Positions 26,131 through 40,597 of a stretch of DNA of 64,000 nucleotides are shown in pieces (within the stretch, counting starts at the first letter, position 1; each line of letters opens with the position of its first letter). Origin of the DNA: Crotophaga sulcirostris (Eukaryota; Chordata; Aves; Cuculiformes; Crotophagidae); NCBI GenBank assembly GCA_013397455.1, contig VYZB01000144.1, positions 1,732,446-1,796,445 on the forward strand, in the 5' to 3' direction. A program made the position numbers and the translations under genes. The notes below the pieces were generated by a model. The model was not told where the DNA came from, ran no database searches, and saw only the letters and a list, made by a program, of their open reading frames with translations.

Positions 26131-29100
26131 AGATGGACCCTCTTTGCATAATTTGACTACTGTCAAACACTGGGGTTTTACTCTACTAATTTTTCCTCAA
26201 AGGATTCAGTCAGCCATCTGACAGACATTTGATAGATATTTTTTTTTTGTATGAAATAACATGTTTGACAAGTGTTTCCAGTTGTTTGTCTTTTTTTGAA
26301 GGATCTGGTTCAGAAACTGTCTAAAATATAAAGCTGTTTATTTTTTTATTAATTTTAAAATATTTTAAAGTATGTGATGCATAGCCATTTTTTTTTTAGA
26401 CAGTATACACTTCAAGGATAAATAGCAGAAGAGCTAAAGATTTTTTTTACTTTAGGTAGTAAACTTTTAGATCTATCTCATAGTGAGTGCATGCATTTCT
26501 GGAAGGGAAGTTTGAACACACAAAGAGTTTTAAAATAAAAACATACCTGTCTCCTAGCCTGGAACCAGAACGTGTCTATTTCCCACAGGAGGGTGCCTGA
26601 AAAAGTACCCAGTTATGGCATCAGTAATTGATGAGGCACAGAATTTTGAAAGAAATTATCTGTTGTAACAGTCCTTCAAGTGTCCATTTGACATTTTGGA
26701 GGTGCTATAGAAACATAAGTTTAGATAACATAGAAATATAGAGATTGGCATACAGTTTTCTATTGTTCAGTATGCAGATCTTGCATCTCATGAGTCTATA
26801 GTAAGAACTACTCAATTTACACACTGAACAAAACTCAGCAAATTGGCTCCTTAGGTTCAGTTCTCCTTCAGTTGTCTCACCCAAGACACTATAAAGAACT
26901 GCCTTGTAGGCTTTAACTGTGAATAGTATGCTCTGATCTACTCCTGCAACTTCACAATATTTGAACTTTCTGTTTCCCAGGGCACTGCAAAAACCTTTTG
27001 CTCCTGTTACTCTTGAAATAAAAAGCAGTGTTCTTTATGAATTTTTAACACAGCACACTTTTCCTGCCAATGCTTTCAGGCAAGTCACGTCAGTATCTGG
27101 ACACTTGAATTTGAAGCTGAAAGCCTGACTGCCTCTATTTGTAAACAAGTGTGAACAGCATGAGCACAGTAGTGTCACTTCCCAGTAAATTCAGTGTTAA
27201 GAAATTACAAATGTATGTACTATAGAACAGTTTGACAAAGCTGTATTGAAATACATTATTCATAGTAATCTTTTTCAAAACCTGACATTTTTGAAAGTTT
27301 TCCATTTTGTGCATCATAAAATTGTAATGTTGGCTTTGAATATGGGAAAAACAACAACAAAAAAACGCAAATGTGTTTAGCCTTTTCCTTTCAAAGAATC
27401 TTTTCCAAAGAAACTAATTCTGTTTCTTTGTCCTCACCTTAAGGGCTGTTCATTTTTTTTCCTAATTATCACAAATGAATTGCAGCTGATCTTTATCTAC
27501 TGTGGCATTCCCAGCCTGCATTTTGTGTGTGTGCATGTGTGTGGTCAGGGGAAATAATATGTGTCAAGACTGGCTTATAAAATCTGTTCTAAGCCTTTAA
27601 CCTTCAGCAGAACACTGAATAATTGAGGGGTCTATGGACACTGACATTTATGGCAAAGCAGGAAAATAGATGTCTATTGATGGGGCTGTATCTCTGATCA
27701 TAGTTCATAGCCGCCTTTCAGTGGTGGAGTTAACATTACCTGCTGGATGTCAGGCACAGCAATGATCGCTGCCAGATGGTCCCAGGCTGATGGTCCCAGG
27801 TCTCCTGTGCCAATGATAGCTGTTTTGCTGATATGATCAACATAATTCAATCACTGTCAATACTTATTTCTTCCCTGTTTTTCCATGCTAGTCACTTGCT
27901 GACTTTCCCTTCCCTTTACTTTTGAAAGATATTAGCACAATTTTTTTTAAAAAAGAGCGTTTGCCAACTTCAGTCTTGATAAACTTCAGATTTTTTTGTC
28001 CCCCTTCATTCCCATGGATGTATTTATGAACATAGTTTAATTTGTAAGAACTTCCTCTGCATGCAGGGTATGTTCACGTGCTTGAAAATATCATTGCTCC
28101 CTAAATGGAATAGTTACTTTGTTGAGTTTTACTAACTCGTTGAATTATGTTTCTTCTGCCAGAAGACTTTATCACACTTGTGAAAAACTATTTTTTTGTT
28201 ACAAATCTTATCTGAAATAGCTGTTACAAATTTTATAGACTTTTTTTTATGTATGCTGAATATTCATTCATGTTTTTTTAATTTTAAAAATTTTTTTTTT
28301 CCTCTACTGGGAAAATGTTCCACTCTATAAAAGTAGCTTTTTTTTTTTTCGTTCTTTCTTTAAAATATTACAGCAAATGAATATTTACTTTTTTTTTTAT
28401 TCCCTCTAATTCATAAGAAACCGCTGTGAAAAGTCTGTGGAAGATAGTGTCTGAAAGACAGGGCAGCTGGAGAAGGATACGCCTACAGTATCCCTATCTG
28501 TAGCCTCCACTGTAAATGCATATTTCTCTGCAGAAAAATCTTTTTTTCTCTGAAGCAGGTGTACTGATGTGGGGCAAGAGATGTTGTCTTTTCTCTCCCT
28601 ATAACCTTCCAGAACTCTGATCACCCCCACAGTGATATATGTCCATACCACAATACCTTGTTTTGGTGTCACTGTTGTGAAGACTTACAATGATGCTGTC
28701 CATCATTTTATGACAGCCACTTCCATTTGATTTACACTGGAGACTGGTAAATTTACTCTTAACTTTAGAATAACATTTTTAAAAAAAATGTAGTGTAGGA
28801 AACTAATATTCTTTTCAATGTCAACTGCTGAGAACTCCCACAAATGATAATGGTTAATTAATACTTTCCATAGCCTAACGTTCCCTCTGTCCAAGAGACA
28901 AGTTACTTTGCGTGCCCTGAAACCGTCTGCTCAGCTTTCCTTTTTTTACTTGTTCCATTTAATAATGAAAAATGACATGAAAATTAAAGAGTACTACCTT
29001 ACTTTCTTCAGTAGTTATGAGCAAAAAAATTTCACTCCATGAGCAAAGATCCATGTCACAGCACATAGCTAACAAAAGCCTCTGCTAGAGGAATTGATTG

Positions 29101-30304
29101 GCCGTTTCTTTTATTTTTTTAATATACTGAACACATACTTATTGAGTTCTAAAGGCACAAAGTGCACGACTGATAATTATATCAGAGATGCAGCAAACAA
29201 AATGGACAAGCAGCAAACTATCTGTCATATTTGCCAGTGCTTTAAGACACACTGATTTATATGCAGATATACAGCTTCCTTTTTACCAGTTTTTTTTTAC
29301 AGCTTTCTACTGCAACTCTCCAACACTGACGGTCAAGTTTTTTTTTTTGCTAGCCTGGCTGTACTGGGAGGAACTGGAGTGGCAAGTAGCCCATCACTGT
29401 AAGATGCACATTAAATTTGCACTTCCTTTCTGAGGTGTATGTGTGTTGCTGATGTCTCCTTCAGTATAACACAGCTATATCCAAAATATTTTTTTTTGAA
29501 AATAGATACTTAGATGTAAATATAACCCTGTAGATATACTTTTTTTTTAAATGTAGATATAAACATAGATATAAATATAAATATGAATATTTTTTTTAAC
29601 ATGCAACTGCACTTTCAACTATAAAATTAAGGTTTTTATATTTTTTTGCCTTTTCAAATATAGTTGTGTTTGTAATGTCACACACCTAGATTTTTTTGCA
29701 CATATATAGGGAATATCTGTGTTAGCATGTGTAAATATTTTTTTTTTGATACATAAAGATATATTTCTCTGTTTATATGTATATGTATATTTTTTTTGAA
29801 GAGATCAGATGTATAAAACCTGTGGATTAAGTTCCAACATCTGTAGTAGAATAGGCAGCCATATGTCCAGTAAGAAAGTTCACCATAAAATCCCTTACAG
29901 GAAGCAAAATCTTCAGAGAGAAATTCCCAAATGCAGAGCAGAAGTTGAGAAGTTATGTGGCAGGGAGGACTGAAGACATGGTTGGTTTGACTCTCATGGT
30001 TAAACCACATGGGAAATCACAGAATTTGAATTCTTTCAGGAAGAGGACATGAAGGAGCCCAGATATCCTGAATCTTCAATAAATGCTAGTCAACAAAGCA
30101 ACATCAGGCACACTTAAAATGTGGAAAGGTGTTGGCTATCCCATTTTCTGTATTTGCATATGCTCAGTGCATTAAGTATACAACTTCTTTTTCATGCATT
30201 TAAGGGGTGGGAACTGAAGGAAAAGAAAGTTTTTTCTTCTGTACATGTTTTATTTTGCCAGTATGTGAGTTTCGTATGCGCTGTCTTTTACATCTGTTTC
30301 ATGA
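26131..30304. other. Non-coding sequence with phased T runs
   Basis: No gene or element is recognised. Phased T runs are frequent at 26241-26441, 27941-28541 and 29291-29797. An AT-rich stretch with degenerate 'atagatata' units lies at 29480-29800 and is also interrupted by T runs at every 50 bp. The frames at 29188-29433 and 29678-30010 contain these runs and have no family signature. Confidence 0.5.
27524..27542. repeat. Short TG repeat
   Basis: An imperfect (TG)n microsatellite interrupted by 'ca'. It is a simple repeat with no other feature attached. Confidence 0.8.
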
Positions 30305-31020
30305 AGCGTTCAACATGGGGAAGTGCCAAGTCCTGCATCTGGAGAGGAACAACCCCAGGCACCAGCACACATCAGGGGCCAATTGGCTGGAAGCAGCTTT
30401 GCAGAAAAGCACCTGGGGCTCCTGGTGCACCCCAAGTTGGACATGAGCTGACTTGCCCTTGTGATGAAAAAGGCAAATGGTATCAAGCATTAACACAAGT
30501 GTCACCAGCAGGTCAAGGGAGATGATCCTTCCTTTCTATTCAGCACTGGTAAGGCCATACCTGGAATGCTGTGTCCAGTTCTGGCCTACAAGAGATACAT
30601 GGACATACTGGAGAGAGTTCAGCAAAGGACCGCTAAGATGATGAAGAGGCTGAAGCATCTAAAACATAATGAGATGCTGATAGAGCTGGGGCTGTTCAGC
30701 TTTGAGAAGCGAAATCTTGGGGAGGATCTCATCAGTAAATTCCTGAAGGGAGCATGCAAAGAGGATGGAACTAAACTCTTTCCAGTGACGCCCAGTGACA
30801 GCACAAGAGGCAATGACCCAGACTGAAAGACAAGAGGTTCCATCTAAACATCAGGAAATTCTGGCACAGGTTTTCCAGAGACGTTATGGAGTTTTCAACC
30901 TTGGAGACATTCAGAAGCCATCAAAATCCGTGCTAGGTGGCCCTAGCTGAGCAGGGACATTGGACCAGATGACCTGGAGAGGTCCTTTCCAATCTCAGCC
31001 ATGATGGGATTCTGTGACAG
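30305..31020 (+). mobile_element. CR1 LINE, 3' half, plus strand
   Basis: A CR1 copy in sense orientation. It opens in the end of the reverse transcriptase coding region with the family block 'ttcaacatggggaagtgcca' (pattern FNxGKCxxLHL) and 'gaacaaccccaggca'. It passes through 'cagcactggtaaggccatac', the 'ctggagagagttcagc' block and 'gagctggggctgttcagc', and ends in 'ggaccagatgacctggagag' and 'gggattctgtgac' at the 3' terminus. It is about 716 bp and 5'-truncated. Open frames at 30121-30525 and 30566-30826 are pieces of this element, not host genes. The second retains the [19 protein letters not shown] block typical of CR1 ends. Frames are broken, so it is inactive. No phased T run falls inside it. 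Confidence 0.94.
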
Positions 31021-34000
31021 CCTTTATATCAATTTAGAGATGATACAAAGCGGAAAAAAGCCTGTAGACAAAAGCTGGCTGCAGTAAATGCTGAAAGGCT
31101 TGTGTGTCTGATGACTGTATAAAACTACAATTGGTAATTGATGTTTTAGAATTTGTAAAACACATAGAACATGCACAATGAACACAAATAAAAAAAATTA
31201 GGGCTTTACTGGTTTTTACCTCATCTATTTTAAACCATTAATATTTCAATTTTTTATTCTTTTTTTTTGGAAATAAACCCATTATATGCCTTTTTTTGGA
31301 TTGTTTACTATATTTTTGCTATCATATCACTGCCATTTGCTTTTTTTTTTTCCCCCTTTCTTTAATTATGTGTCTGATACTGAAATAAACTTTTTTTTAA
31401 AGAAATGGGCAAAGTATACAAGGATTTTTTTAAAAAAACATTTTTTTTCTGCTTTCCAGGGAATCTCCTCAGATCAAATTTATAGTTTTGTTTTTTTAGC
31501 TGTCAATATGTACGAAAAACGATTTCTTCTGTTCTTTACCTTTTTTTTTTGGTTTATTTTGTTGACAGCTTGTGCCCTAGATCTTGTCATTTTTTTTTTC
31601 TTTTGTAGTAATTATGATTGAGATGAAACTTTGAATGTCGTTTTTTTTCTTCACAACCTCTTGCCTTTGCCTCACATAGATGTAATCTCTTTGGCTGGAG
31701 AAACTAGCATTTTACCCAAGATTTTCATATCTTCTGTTGGCTATCAATTGACTTTCAACAGCAGTTCAAGTCCCAGGACTCAGTTTTCGACATCTTCAGA
31801 GTGTCGTGGTGAGGTGCATCAGAGACTGCATAATAATTGATGAGCAGCCCTTCAGAACAGTATAACTGACAATGCCTGGGGTGAAGCTACTGAGAGGCTG
31901 AGATAAACCTAAAACTCAATGGGTATAATGACTAAATTACGTTCTCCCTCAAACTGGTCACTTCAGGTCAGATTGCCAGATTAACAGTGAGTTGCTGGGG
32001 CTGGGTAGCAGCGTTGCAGTGGCTGCAATCTGTGCTTTATCTTCTCTAGGCAAAAATGGACAGAGTACAGTGAAGTGTAGTGTATGTGAGGTCTTATTTG
32101 AAAAAGGTTGCATCAAGGATGATAAAATAAATGTAAAATTCCAGTTAATAAGAGCTTGCCATTTCATTGGTGTTACATACTTTTAATATGGAGAAGAACT
32201 CAGTAATGACAGAAAGTAGTTACTCCACTTCTCAGAACTGTATCCCATGGGGATTAATTAAAGAACATAATTTGAAGACCTCTGAATGGATTTTTTTCTG
32301 TTCCCATGTGTATTGTCCATCTTCTTGTGCTACAAGGAGATTTTTTTAGTAGCTGATGCAGAAGTGTTTGCTGTTATGTATTAATTTGGGTTTTTTTAAG
32401 ACTTACTGCTTTGATATATTGGCCCACAAGACTACTAGAATCTTTCCATACTTATTTCAGCAGAAACAACATTGTCTGAAATAAATGTAATGTATATGTG
32501 TCAAACCTGAATACATCGTGCATTTTTCATCGTATAGTTATTTTTTTATTGTATATAATTTCATTTTTACTTTAGAAAATGCTGCAACTCCAATTTACAA
32601 CCTGTACAGATATAAGAATACTTGCACTTTCCTGATCTTAGAATTGTGGCTGAAACTTGTGCTATCAAAAGATTGCTTTGATATCATACCGTACAGTGCC
32701 AGTGAAAGATGCAATTCTTCAGCTGACAGCATATCTCCTGACGTTGGTGAAAGTTCAAAGTTCTCAGCACTTCAAAACACAAAAGCCTGTATAATTTTTA
32801 ATCTCTTGTCCTTTGCAAATTATTTTTACTTTCTAATTTGTGTAAATTCTTATTGAGTAATCAGTTTTTGTTTCCAGGATAATCTAGGACACTCATAATC
32901 CGATTTCATTCTAACACAAAAAATACCAAACATGAGGAGGCACTGCATCACTAGAGAAATGGCACAACATTGTAATCCAGATAAATAGTAGGACTCTGGA
33001 TTTTAATAGCCTAACTTCCCCCCTTATTGAGGACAAGAAAAAGTAAAACCATCATAAAAAGACCTTTTGAGGTGGGGTTTAGATACATTATCAATAGCTT
33101 TGAGCAAAATGTAAATTGTCACCCTGTGACTTGGAAAAGCAGAGACAGTGCGAAACTTTTTCACATACAGGAAGAGAGACAGCCAGGAAAATCAGGCTGA
33201 AGACAGATTTTCACTTTGTGAATTGTGTTACCATTTGCAGAACCGGATCAGACAGTTCTCCCTATCCACTTTCAGTATTCTGTATATCTTTTAATCATAA
33301 TTATGTATAATCTGATAACTGATAATTGCAGTTACAAATGGGATACTTAATTACTTAAGTAAACCCAGCAACAGAGGAGTTTTGAAGAAAAATGAGCAAT
33401 ACCTTGCTCAAAGTGAATAAAATGAAGACATTATTTTTAATTTATTTTATTTTTTCCCTGAAAAGGAACCTAGTGGCGGAGATTCTATGCGTAATTCAAA
33501 GTAAAAATGAGTTGCACATCACCTTTTTTTGCCCAGGGTATGATCTTTATAGGACATAGATTGTGATTCGTAGCATTTCAAGGCTTCTGTAGGAGAACTA
33601 AACCATGCTCAGTTTTTTCCCTGCCTAGTCTTGCTATCCAAATGATAAGTATTTCCATTTAAAAAAGACTTATAGAAAAATTCACTTCTAAGTAGCTAAG
33701 TTTCATTGTCTTAGTGACATTTTAAACTGTTATTCACAGTTTGCTTTGTTTCATTGTAAATTATAATGGAATAACTTATTCTGAGTGAAATATCGGGGAA
33801 TGTAAATTTATTTATCAATTAAAAACATTATATAGTTCACGTCTGCTGCTAATAAGATCTGCATCAAGATCTAAGCTTCATTGGACAAGGTTTTTTTTAG
33901 GATTTACATGAGTTAGTGTCAAACATCAGCAGTTGAAAAATTTTTTTTATACTTCGTGTACTCCATCAGTACGGAGTTTGTGCTTCAACAATTGCTGCAC

Positions 34001-35562
34001 TCATTGGTGACAGCAGAAATTATTCTTTTATCTTCTAGCTCTGAGTCACTGATTTGCCATATATTTCAATATACAAAACAATGGAAGTTGGAAGGGGTCA
34101 CTTGGAAAATGTTTCATTTATTCCTCTCAGCAAAATGATTAATGTTTTGGACCCAAGGTTTGTAATTTCATGAGTCAACCTTATTTAGGAGGGCAACTCA
34201 GAACATCATACACGTAACCAAAAGCTCTAACTCATTTCTCTGTCTCCCAGGCAAGTAAAGGGCAGAGTTAAAAATCAAATCCTGCATGAATACTGCCATG
34301 AACTGCTGGGAAAGAAAGGTAGTATCTTTGTTCAGTGCCTGCACAGAAAGGATTGAAAAATGATGCAAAACGACACAAAAAATTTGATTCCTTATACATC
34401 AGTATCACTTATTCTTTTTAAGCATTTGTAGTTTGTGTGTTATGCAGAGAGAAACTCTGTCAGAGTTTCTTGCTGACAGTTTCTACTTCCTTTTTTTGTA
34501 ACTTTTACTTGGCCTTTTTTTCAAATTTTTTTGATTGGATTTTTTTTTTAGGAACCTATGAATAAACTGGAAGAAATCTATGACCAGTTTTCGCATACAA
34601 ATAAAATACACAGAGAAGCCTCTAAATAGGAGAGACCAGAGAACATTCTCTGTGATTTGAATAGTAAAACTTTAGATTAGACTGTTCTCAGGTGCTATTC
34701 AACCAGACTCCAGCATAATGAAAAAGAAAAAACTCTTCCACATGTCTAGAATGTGTTTCAGACTTTGCAGGTTTTTTTTCCAAACCAGGGCAATGGGAAG
34801 AACAATGTCAGAGATAACATCCTTAGCAAATGTTTCTAATACATAAGTCCAGCTTATGTATTTATGTTAAGTTATGAGTAGTTCTAGAACATTCTATGCA
34901 AATAATATTTATAAATAAAAATCTTTTAAATAAGCCCCAGTGGTATCTGAAAGCTGTGAATACAATTGGATCAAGCAGTGTTGTTCATATTTTTTTTTTC
35001 AAAATTGCATTCATTTAGTAATGTCATTTTTATTTAATAATTTTTTTGTGGAAAGATTGAAGATTGCATTGTGGTTTGCTCACTTCTGGATTTTTTTTCA
35101 ATATTCATAATATTAAATGCCATTACTACTTAAATGAACAGCATTGCTTTATTATGTCTCAGCAGCCGCTAAAACTAAATTAGAGCTTTTTTTTTTTTTA
35201 CCTTTAAGGCAGGTATACTCTCCTTGTTGCCCTGCATCTTTTTTTTTTCTATAACTCATTTTAATCCACCTGAATGTATCTTTTAAAGAATGATGAAGAA
35301 CTACAGCTACAATTTAAGTGTTTTCTCTGACATGGACCTTTTTTTTTTTTTCAGGCATCAGATTCTATGCGATGTTAATAATTTTCTCTGTTTTTTTTAA
35401 ATATTTTCCCCCTATTTTAAAGAGTTCAGTCTATCTTAGTTTTTTTTATAAATGGAATATTTCTTTCCCTCCTTAGGTTAAGTTAGCTCATTTTTTTCTG
35501 CTTAGTTTTGAACGCAATAGTACTAACTCATAAAATTAATTCCCATTTTGTGGGATTGTCAG
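31021..35562. other. Non-coding sequence with phased T runs
   Basis: No gene or mobile element is recognised. A T run occupies every 50-bp slot from 31291 to 31641, and others occur at 32291-32541, 33891-33941, 34491-34541 and 34991-35491. The frame at 31286-31621 is largely a product of these runs (poly-Phe). The frames at 31992-32186 and 32518-32856 have no recognisable motif. Confidence 0.5.
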
Positions 35563-35734
35563 AAATGAGGATTGCTCTGACCCCTGTTTGAACTCATCAG
35601 CTGAAATGAAGTTGTTCAGTGAGCTGGAGAAGACAAAGCTGAGTTCCAAGAAATTAATCAACTCCATCAGCCTCCGTGATAGGCCTGAAAATGGCACACA
35701 TCACACTGACCCTGAGCAGCTCTGGATTCCCTCC
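35563..35734 (+). CDS. Candidate isolated coding exon, unidentified
   Basis: A 172-bp segment that looks coding against an AT-rich background. It follows an AG at 35561-35562 (a weak pyrimidine tract upstream) and is followed by gtaaat, a possible splice donor at 35735. It is open throughout in one frame: one base of a split codon plus 57 codons, ending on a codon boundary. The peptide starts NEDCSDPC, with two closely spaced cysteines. It has a charged Ser/Lys/Leu-rich middle, one potential N-glycosylation site (NSS) just after the cysteines and a second (NGT) near residue 43, and ends EQLWIPS. This fits an extracellular or secreted protein, but I recognise no family. An ATG lies at 35588. 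A phased T run overwrites 35741-35747, just past the donor. No partner exon is seen. It could be an exon of a large-intron gene, a pseudo-exon or chance. Confidence 0.35.
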
Positions 35735-38700
35735 GTAAATTTTTTTTATCATTCCTGGCAAGGAAGATACTAAATTATAGGCTTTTAAATTTAATTTTCA
35801 GTTTACTTGTGTTTTCGATTAGTGTGCCATGTTTCATAAAGATGGTAGTACCTTTAAGTAGTAAATGTCCTTCATCTACTAGCTCAGTCCCTGTTGTAAT
35901 GAAAAGGTAAATTTGAAGTAAAAACTGTTAGCAAAGGAAACATGTGGTTGGTTGTTGCTTTTTTTTCCCTTTTTTTTTCCTGTCTCAGTGACACCTTAAG
36001 CAACAATACCAAATTATTTTCTTCATACCAAAATCAATAACAGGCTTGGAAATAAAAAGTAGCCCTGCAGCCTGAGGCCACAGATTTTCATGACAGGCTA
36101 CTAAAACTATCTTTCAGTAGCCTGAAGGTCTGCCAGCTAATCATTCACTTTCCTTTCACTATTTAGTTGTCGGATATCTCTCCGGGCTAGTAAAACTTAA
36201 AGGCTATGTGACAAATTGTCTCCTAAAGAAACATTGTCTATTTTTATCTTTGTGGAACTTCAATCTTTAGCACGTAGGCTGAAAAGTTCATGTTGCTTTG
36301 GAGGGAAGGCAAAAATTAAAACCCTAACAAATCTTAAATTCTTAAATGCTTTCTTAATTAGTAAATCCAAAGCATTGTAGACATTGTTGTGTACCTTTCC
36401 AAATCAGTAGTAAAAATCCCATTTTTTTCAGAGGGTAAAGATGGATACATAGGGGAAAAAAATTAGGGTTCTTCAGTTAAGCTTTTAAAGACAAGGGAAC
36501 ATGACAATTAGGGTTGAATGTCTTATTTAGGCTCCCCCCCCCTTGTACACATGCATGACAATATAACTTATAATTAGGTACCAGCAACCATTTTTTTTGA
36601 CAGCTATCCTAACCCAGCGCTGGGTGGAAATTGAATGAAATTTTTTTTGTGAACTTTCCTCAAAGTTCTTATTTGTATATGTTTTTGTTTTTTTTTTCTT
36701 GATCAAAATGTATATATTTAGCCCAGAAATTAAAATTTAATTTTTTTTTTTTTAAAGAGTCATACAACTCTAATGGTTCCAGCTAACATATTTTTTTAAG
36801 AATAGAAAGAAATAGAATAAAGTCAACACTAATTTCCCATGAACACATTCGGGGTATATTTAGTAGACTTGATTGACTAGCATCTTCTTCGTATTCCAGC
36901 CTAATCATGAATTTCTAGACCTGTACTTGCATACTCTTTCAAGTGCATGGCTAGAGGCAAAATGTGCACCTTTACTTCTTAACTATTCTTTTTTTTTCTT
37001 GATGTTCTTCTTTTTCCTTTTTACTTCTATTCCCTCCAAATTTTTTTTTAGAAGGTTTTTTGCAGATAAACCAAACTAAAGCTTTCAGATTTTTTTTTAT
37101 CATAATCTATGCTAAACCTTTACATCATCTTAAACAGATTACATCAATATAAGTCTTTAGACCATCTTAAGTACCTCAGACCTATTAATTTGTGCTCTAA
37201 TAGGCACTTAAATACACAGGTGCACAGATAAGGGGTGACTAAGGTGGGGGCAAGTCAGTTAACCCTAGCTTGAAGTCCCTAAAGTGCTTTGCCATAGTGG
37301 TTATGTGCTAGGTTTTAGTGATTAATCTTTAATGACCTCCAAATATCCTGCTATAGTTTATATTGTACAACAGTTTAGCTTAGTTAAAAATTTTTTTACC
37401 TTTTCAATGTTAATTATTGCTTATTAGATTTTGCATCCAAGAAGCAAGTTTTGAGGTATTTAAATTCTCTGTCACTATAATGGAGAAATAGCTGGAAGAG
37501 TCAATTCAAAACAGTGAACAGGAAAGTGCACTACCATGTATCGTGTGTGCGAGTGTATGTTGTACAAACAAACATACACATAGGGAAGAGGTGACTTGTA
37601 TTGTTTCTCTACTATTCTTTTAACTGAAGTACAGCCAGAAGAATCAATCTCCCTATCTCAGTTCCTTTCCATCTCCACACTACCATTCTCCTTAAGAAAC
37701 AATTTTGCTGCTAGTTAATATTATCAGACTACAGGTGTGACAATTGGCTTGTAGTAAAACCAGGAAAGAAGATTTTAGATGGTCTGGACATCTAAGGACA
37801 GCAATTGTGACCAACACTTATAATGTCCCTCTAAAGGGCTTTTTTGCAGGCTTAAACACTTATGAGCTGAACATAAAATAGGTCAGACTTTTTTTTTATG
37901 TATAATAGTAATAGACAAGAAGTTCTTGGAACCGCTAAAGGTTCCTCAAAGTTTTTTTGTCAAGGCAGAGAACAGGCAACCTCATGATTTTACTCATTAT
38001 TTGTGCTAGTTGGAAGGTTGATTGACACTTGAGTGTGAACATCCATACTCACCTAGCAGTCACCGTGTGCAAGGTGCTTCTGGGGCAGCCAGTCCCTGGA
38101 GCAGTCTCACCTTGGACTACAGCAAAGGCATAAAAACCTGTGTGTGTGTGTGTACTCTCATGTCACAAGCAACCCAATCCCAAGTTAAGTTCTCAATAAA
38201 ACCCATCTAATCTTTTCATGACAACAGTGGGTCCTTTCTAAAGAAGAGTCACAAACCATCTTTTCTGTCTAACCTGTATCTCAGTAGTAGTCAGAATCCA
38301 CTGAAGTAGTCTAGTAACAAGATAGCCAGGTAACTGTAGTTTTCAGTGCTCTAACATGCAGAGCAAGCGCATGTTTCTCCTTGTGAGAAGCCCTAGCCTT
38401 GCTCTTCTTATCCCAGCCCTGATTATATGACCAAAGATGATGAACATGGGGAGTAGTCAAAGGAATCTGACCCTGCAGAGTGCACCTTAGGCACAGTATA
38501 AAGGACAATGTTCATGTAACTATTTCACTGTTTTTCTGTGGTGTTACAGTTCCTGGGGAATTTCTCATGCCTTTTTTATGTCAAATCAGCCTGAGTGCTC
38601 TGTGATTCTTCCCTAGGGACAGTGGCAACAATTATTGTGGAGCACTGAGGACACTCAGGAGATGCTGCTGACCCTCAGTGCTCAACTGATTGGTATACAA

Positions 38701-40597
38701 CCTCCCTGAAAAGCAGGCAGGCTAAAAATCCCAAAGTAAATTCAAACAAAGTTGGCCGTCGTGGGCTGAATGAACTCATAACAGCTATGTAAAAGCATTT
38801 TGAGTGTTTGGGGGAAAGTTGCCCTGCAACAGCACTTAAATTTTTTTCTAATAAACTTCTTGCCTCAGCATTTTTGGAACATAATTAATGAGACATAATG
38901 GAGAAAATTATTGTGACTTGATCTTACCATGTTTATGTTATTAAAGTTTATCCGGCAATAAATATAGTTGGGATATCTAAAAAACTTATTGTCAGTTAGC
39001 TGTCTGTCCTGTCCCTCTGCTAGAGTTTGTCCCTGGAGAAAGACTGAGTTAATGGTATAAACTTTTGAAATTTATTTATAAAGAACAGAGTATTTATGCA
39101 AACAGCTGGAGATTTCAATTTATGTTACACACCCACTAATACTTGCATGTTAACTCCTACAAACCTACTCAGACATAAATTCAAAATGGAGATGTAAGTA
39201 CTCATATGTTTTGCATGAACTGTGGATTAACCACAATTGTCTCTGTATTGCATATTTCCATCTACAGTTCCACAGTGAGGCCACAATGCAAGTGCTCTAA
39301 AAACCTCCTTATTTCTTTCCCCAGACTATACTCTGAAACACCTTGGAAATTAGGGTATATCAGACACACATATACGGAGATTTTCAGCTCCAGTCTCTCC
39401 TTTGTTTTGATAAATTACATTTGTACGCTGTGCCCATCTCTCCCTATGAAGGCATAATTTGTTTTCTTCCCCTTGCTCATGCTGGGCCTCAATACAGCTA
39501 TCCACAATGACACATGCTGGTGGAAACAAGGTGAGAACACTAGCGCAGATCTCTTCTGCTGTATGTCAGTTATGTCATTATTGGCACTTGATCTAGTGGT
39601 ATGCATTTGTTTAATGAAGCATGGTTGCTTTAACCTTCTAGACTGTCCCTCCCTGAGAAGCATCAACTGTCTCCTAAAAATTGAGTCATGACACAGTAAC
39701 ATGCCAGTTATTATTACAATAATAACTCTTTGCTCCCACAGCAAAGAGTAATTTGATAATCTTCTGCAACTAACTGTACATGTTACTCTTCACATGAAGT
39801 ATTAACCCATGACTAGAATATACTAAACATTAATTCATTGAAAAATACTGAAGAAATGCAGTCCTGGACTTCTAAATTTATCCTTTACATGACTGGATTC
39901 ACTAGAGAAATGAGGTCTCAATGTCTAATAATTATAGTAGTAATTTTCTTAGCAAAATCTGACCATAACAGTAGGAACAAGCTTCCTGGCTTAATTTTAC
40001 CTTGTAAATACTGGCCTTAAAAATGTGTGATTTACATTAGCTAGGCTGAAATACTACACATACAACTACAAGTTGGGAGCTCAGTAGCTTTGTATTAAAC
40101 AAGTGTAGAGGAACAGCCCTATACAGTTAACAGATACTATAAAAGTTGCTTTATTTCTATGTTAACATCAAAGGCTTACTGCAAACATCGAAATCAATAA
40201 GGGATTTAATATAACTGAAACAAAGATGTGTCTGAGACAAAGCATTATTATATCTCAGGAGTTCTTCTACTTCCCTTTCTTGAAATTTTGCAAATCAGAA
40301 GGTGACTACCACTTGTATAGCTAAATTTTATTCTTAGTACTCAATTCCAAAACAACTTTTTGTCCCTCTGAAAGAGGAATTCAGCTAAACTTTATTTAAT
40401 ACTTCATTTATATACTCTGGCAAGTCACAGATCTTCTAGGTTCACTATTAACATAAATCAAAAGATTTTGTGAAAATAGTAGACTATCTAGGAATTGTTA
40501 GTGCTATAGGGAATATAGCTTGGAAGTAATGCAAATGTTCAGATGTTTGTCTGCCTTTCCTTGTAATCCAGATATTGCGGACAGGAAGATTACAAAA
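35735..40597. other. Non-coding sequence
   Basis: No gene or mobile element is recognised. Phased T runs are at 35741, 36591-36791, 36991-37091, 37391, 37891 and 38841, after which they become rare. A C8 tract lies near 36535. The frames near 38311-38508, 39206-39457 and 39415-39744 have no family features. Confidence 0.5.
38139..38153. repeat. TG microsatellite
   Basis: A perfect (TG)7 run with one trailing T. It is a simple repeat only. Confidence 0.85.

Noticed and set aside
30121..30525. 134-codon frame as a host protein
   Set aside because: Its second half is CR1 sequence, and the frame merely runs from flanking DNA into the element.
31286..31621. Phe-rich, membrane-protein-like open frame
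   Set aside because: The Phe blocks are encoded by the phased T runs at 31291-31591, which are probably not real sequence.
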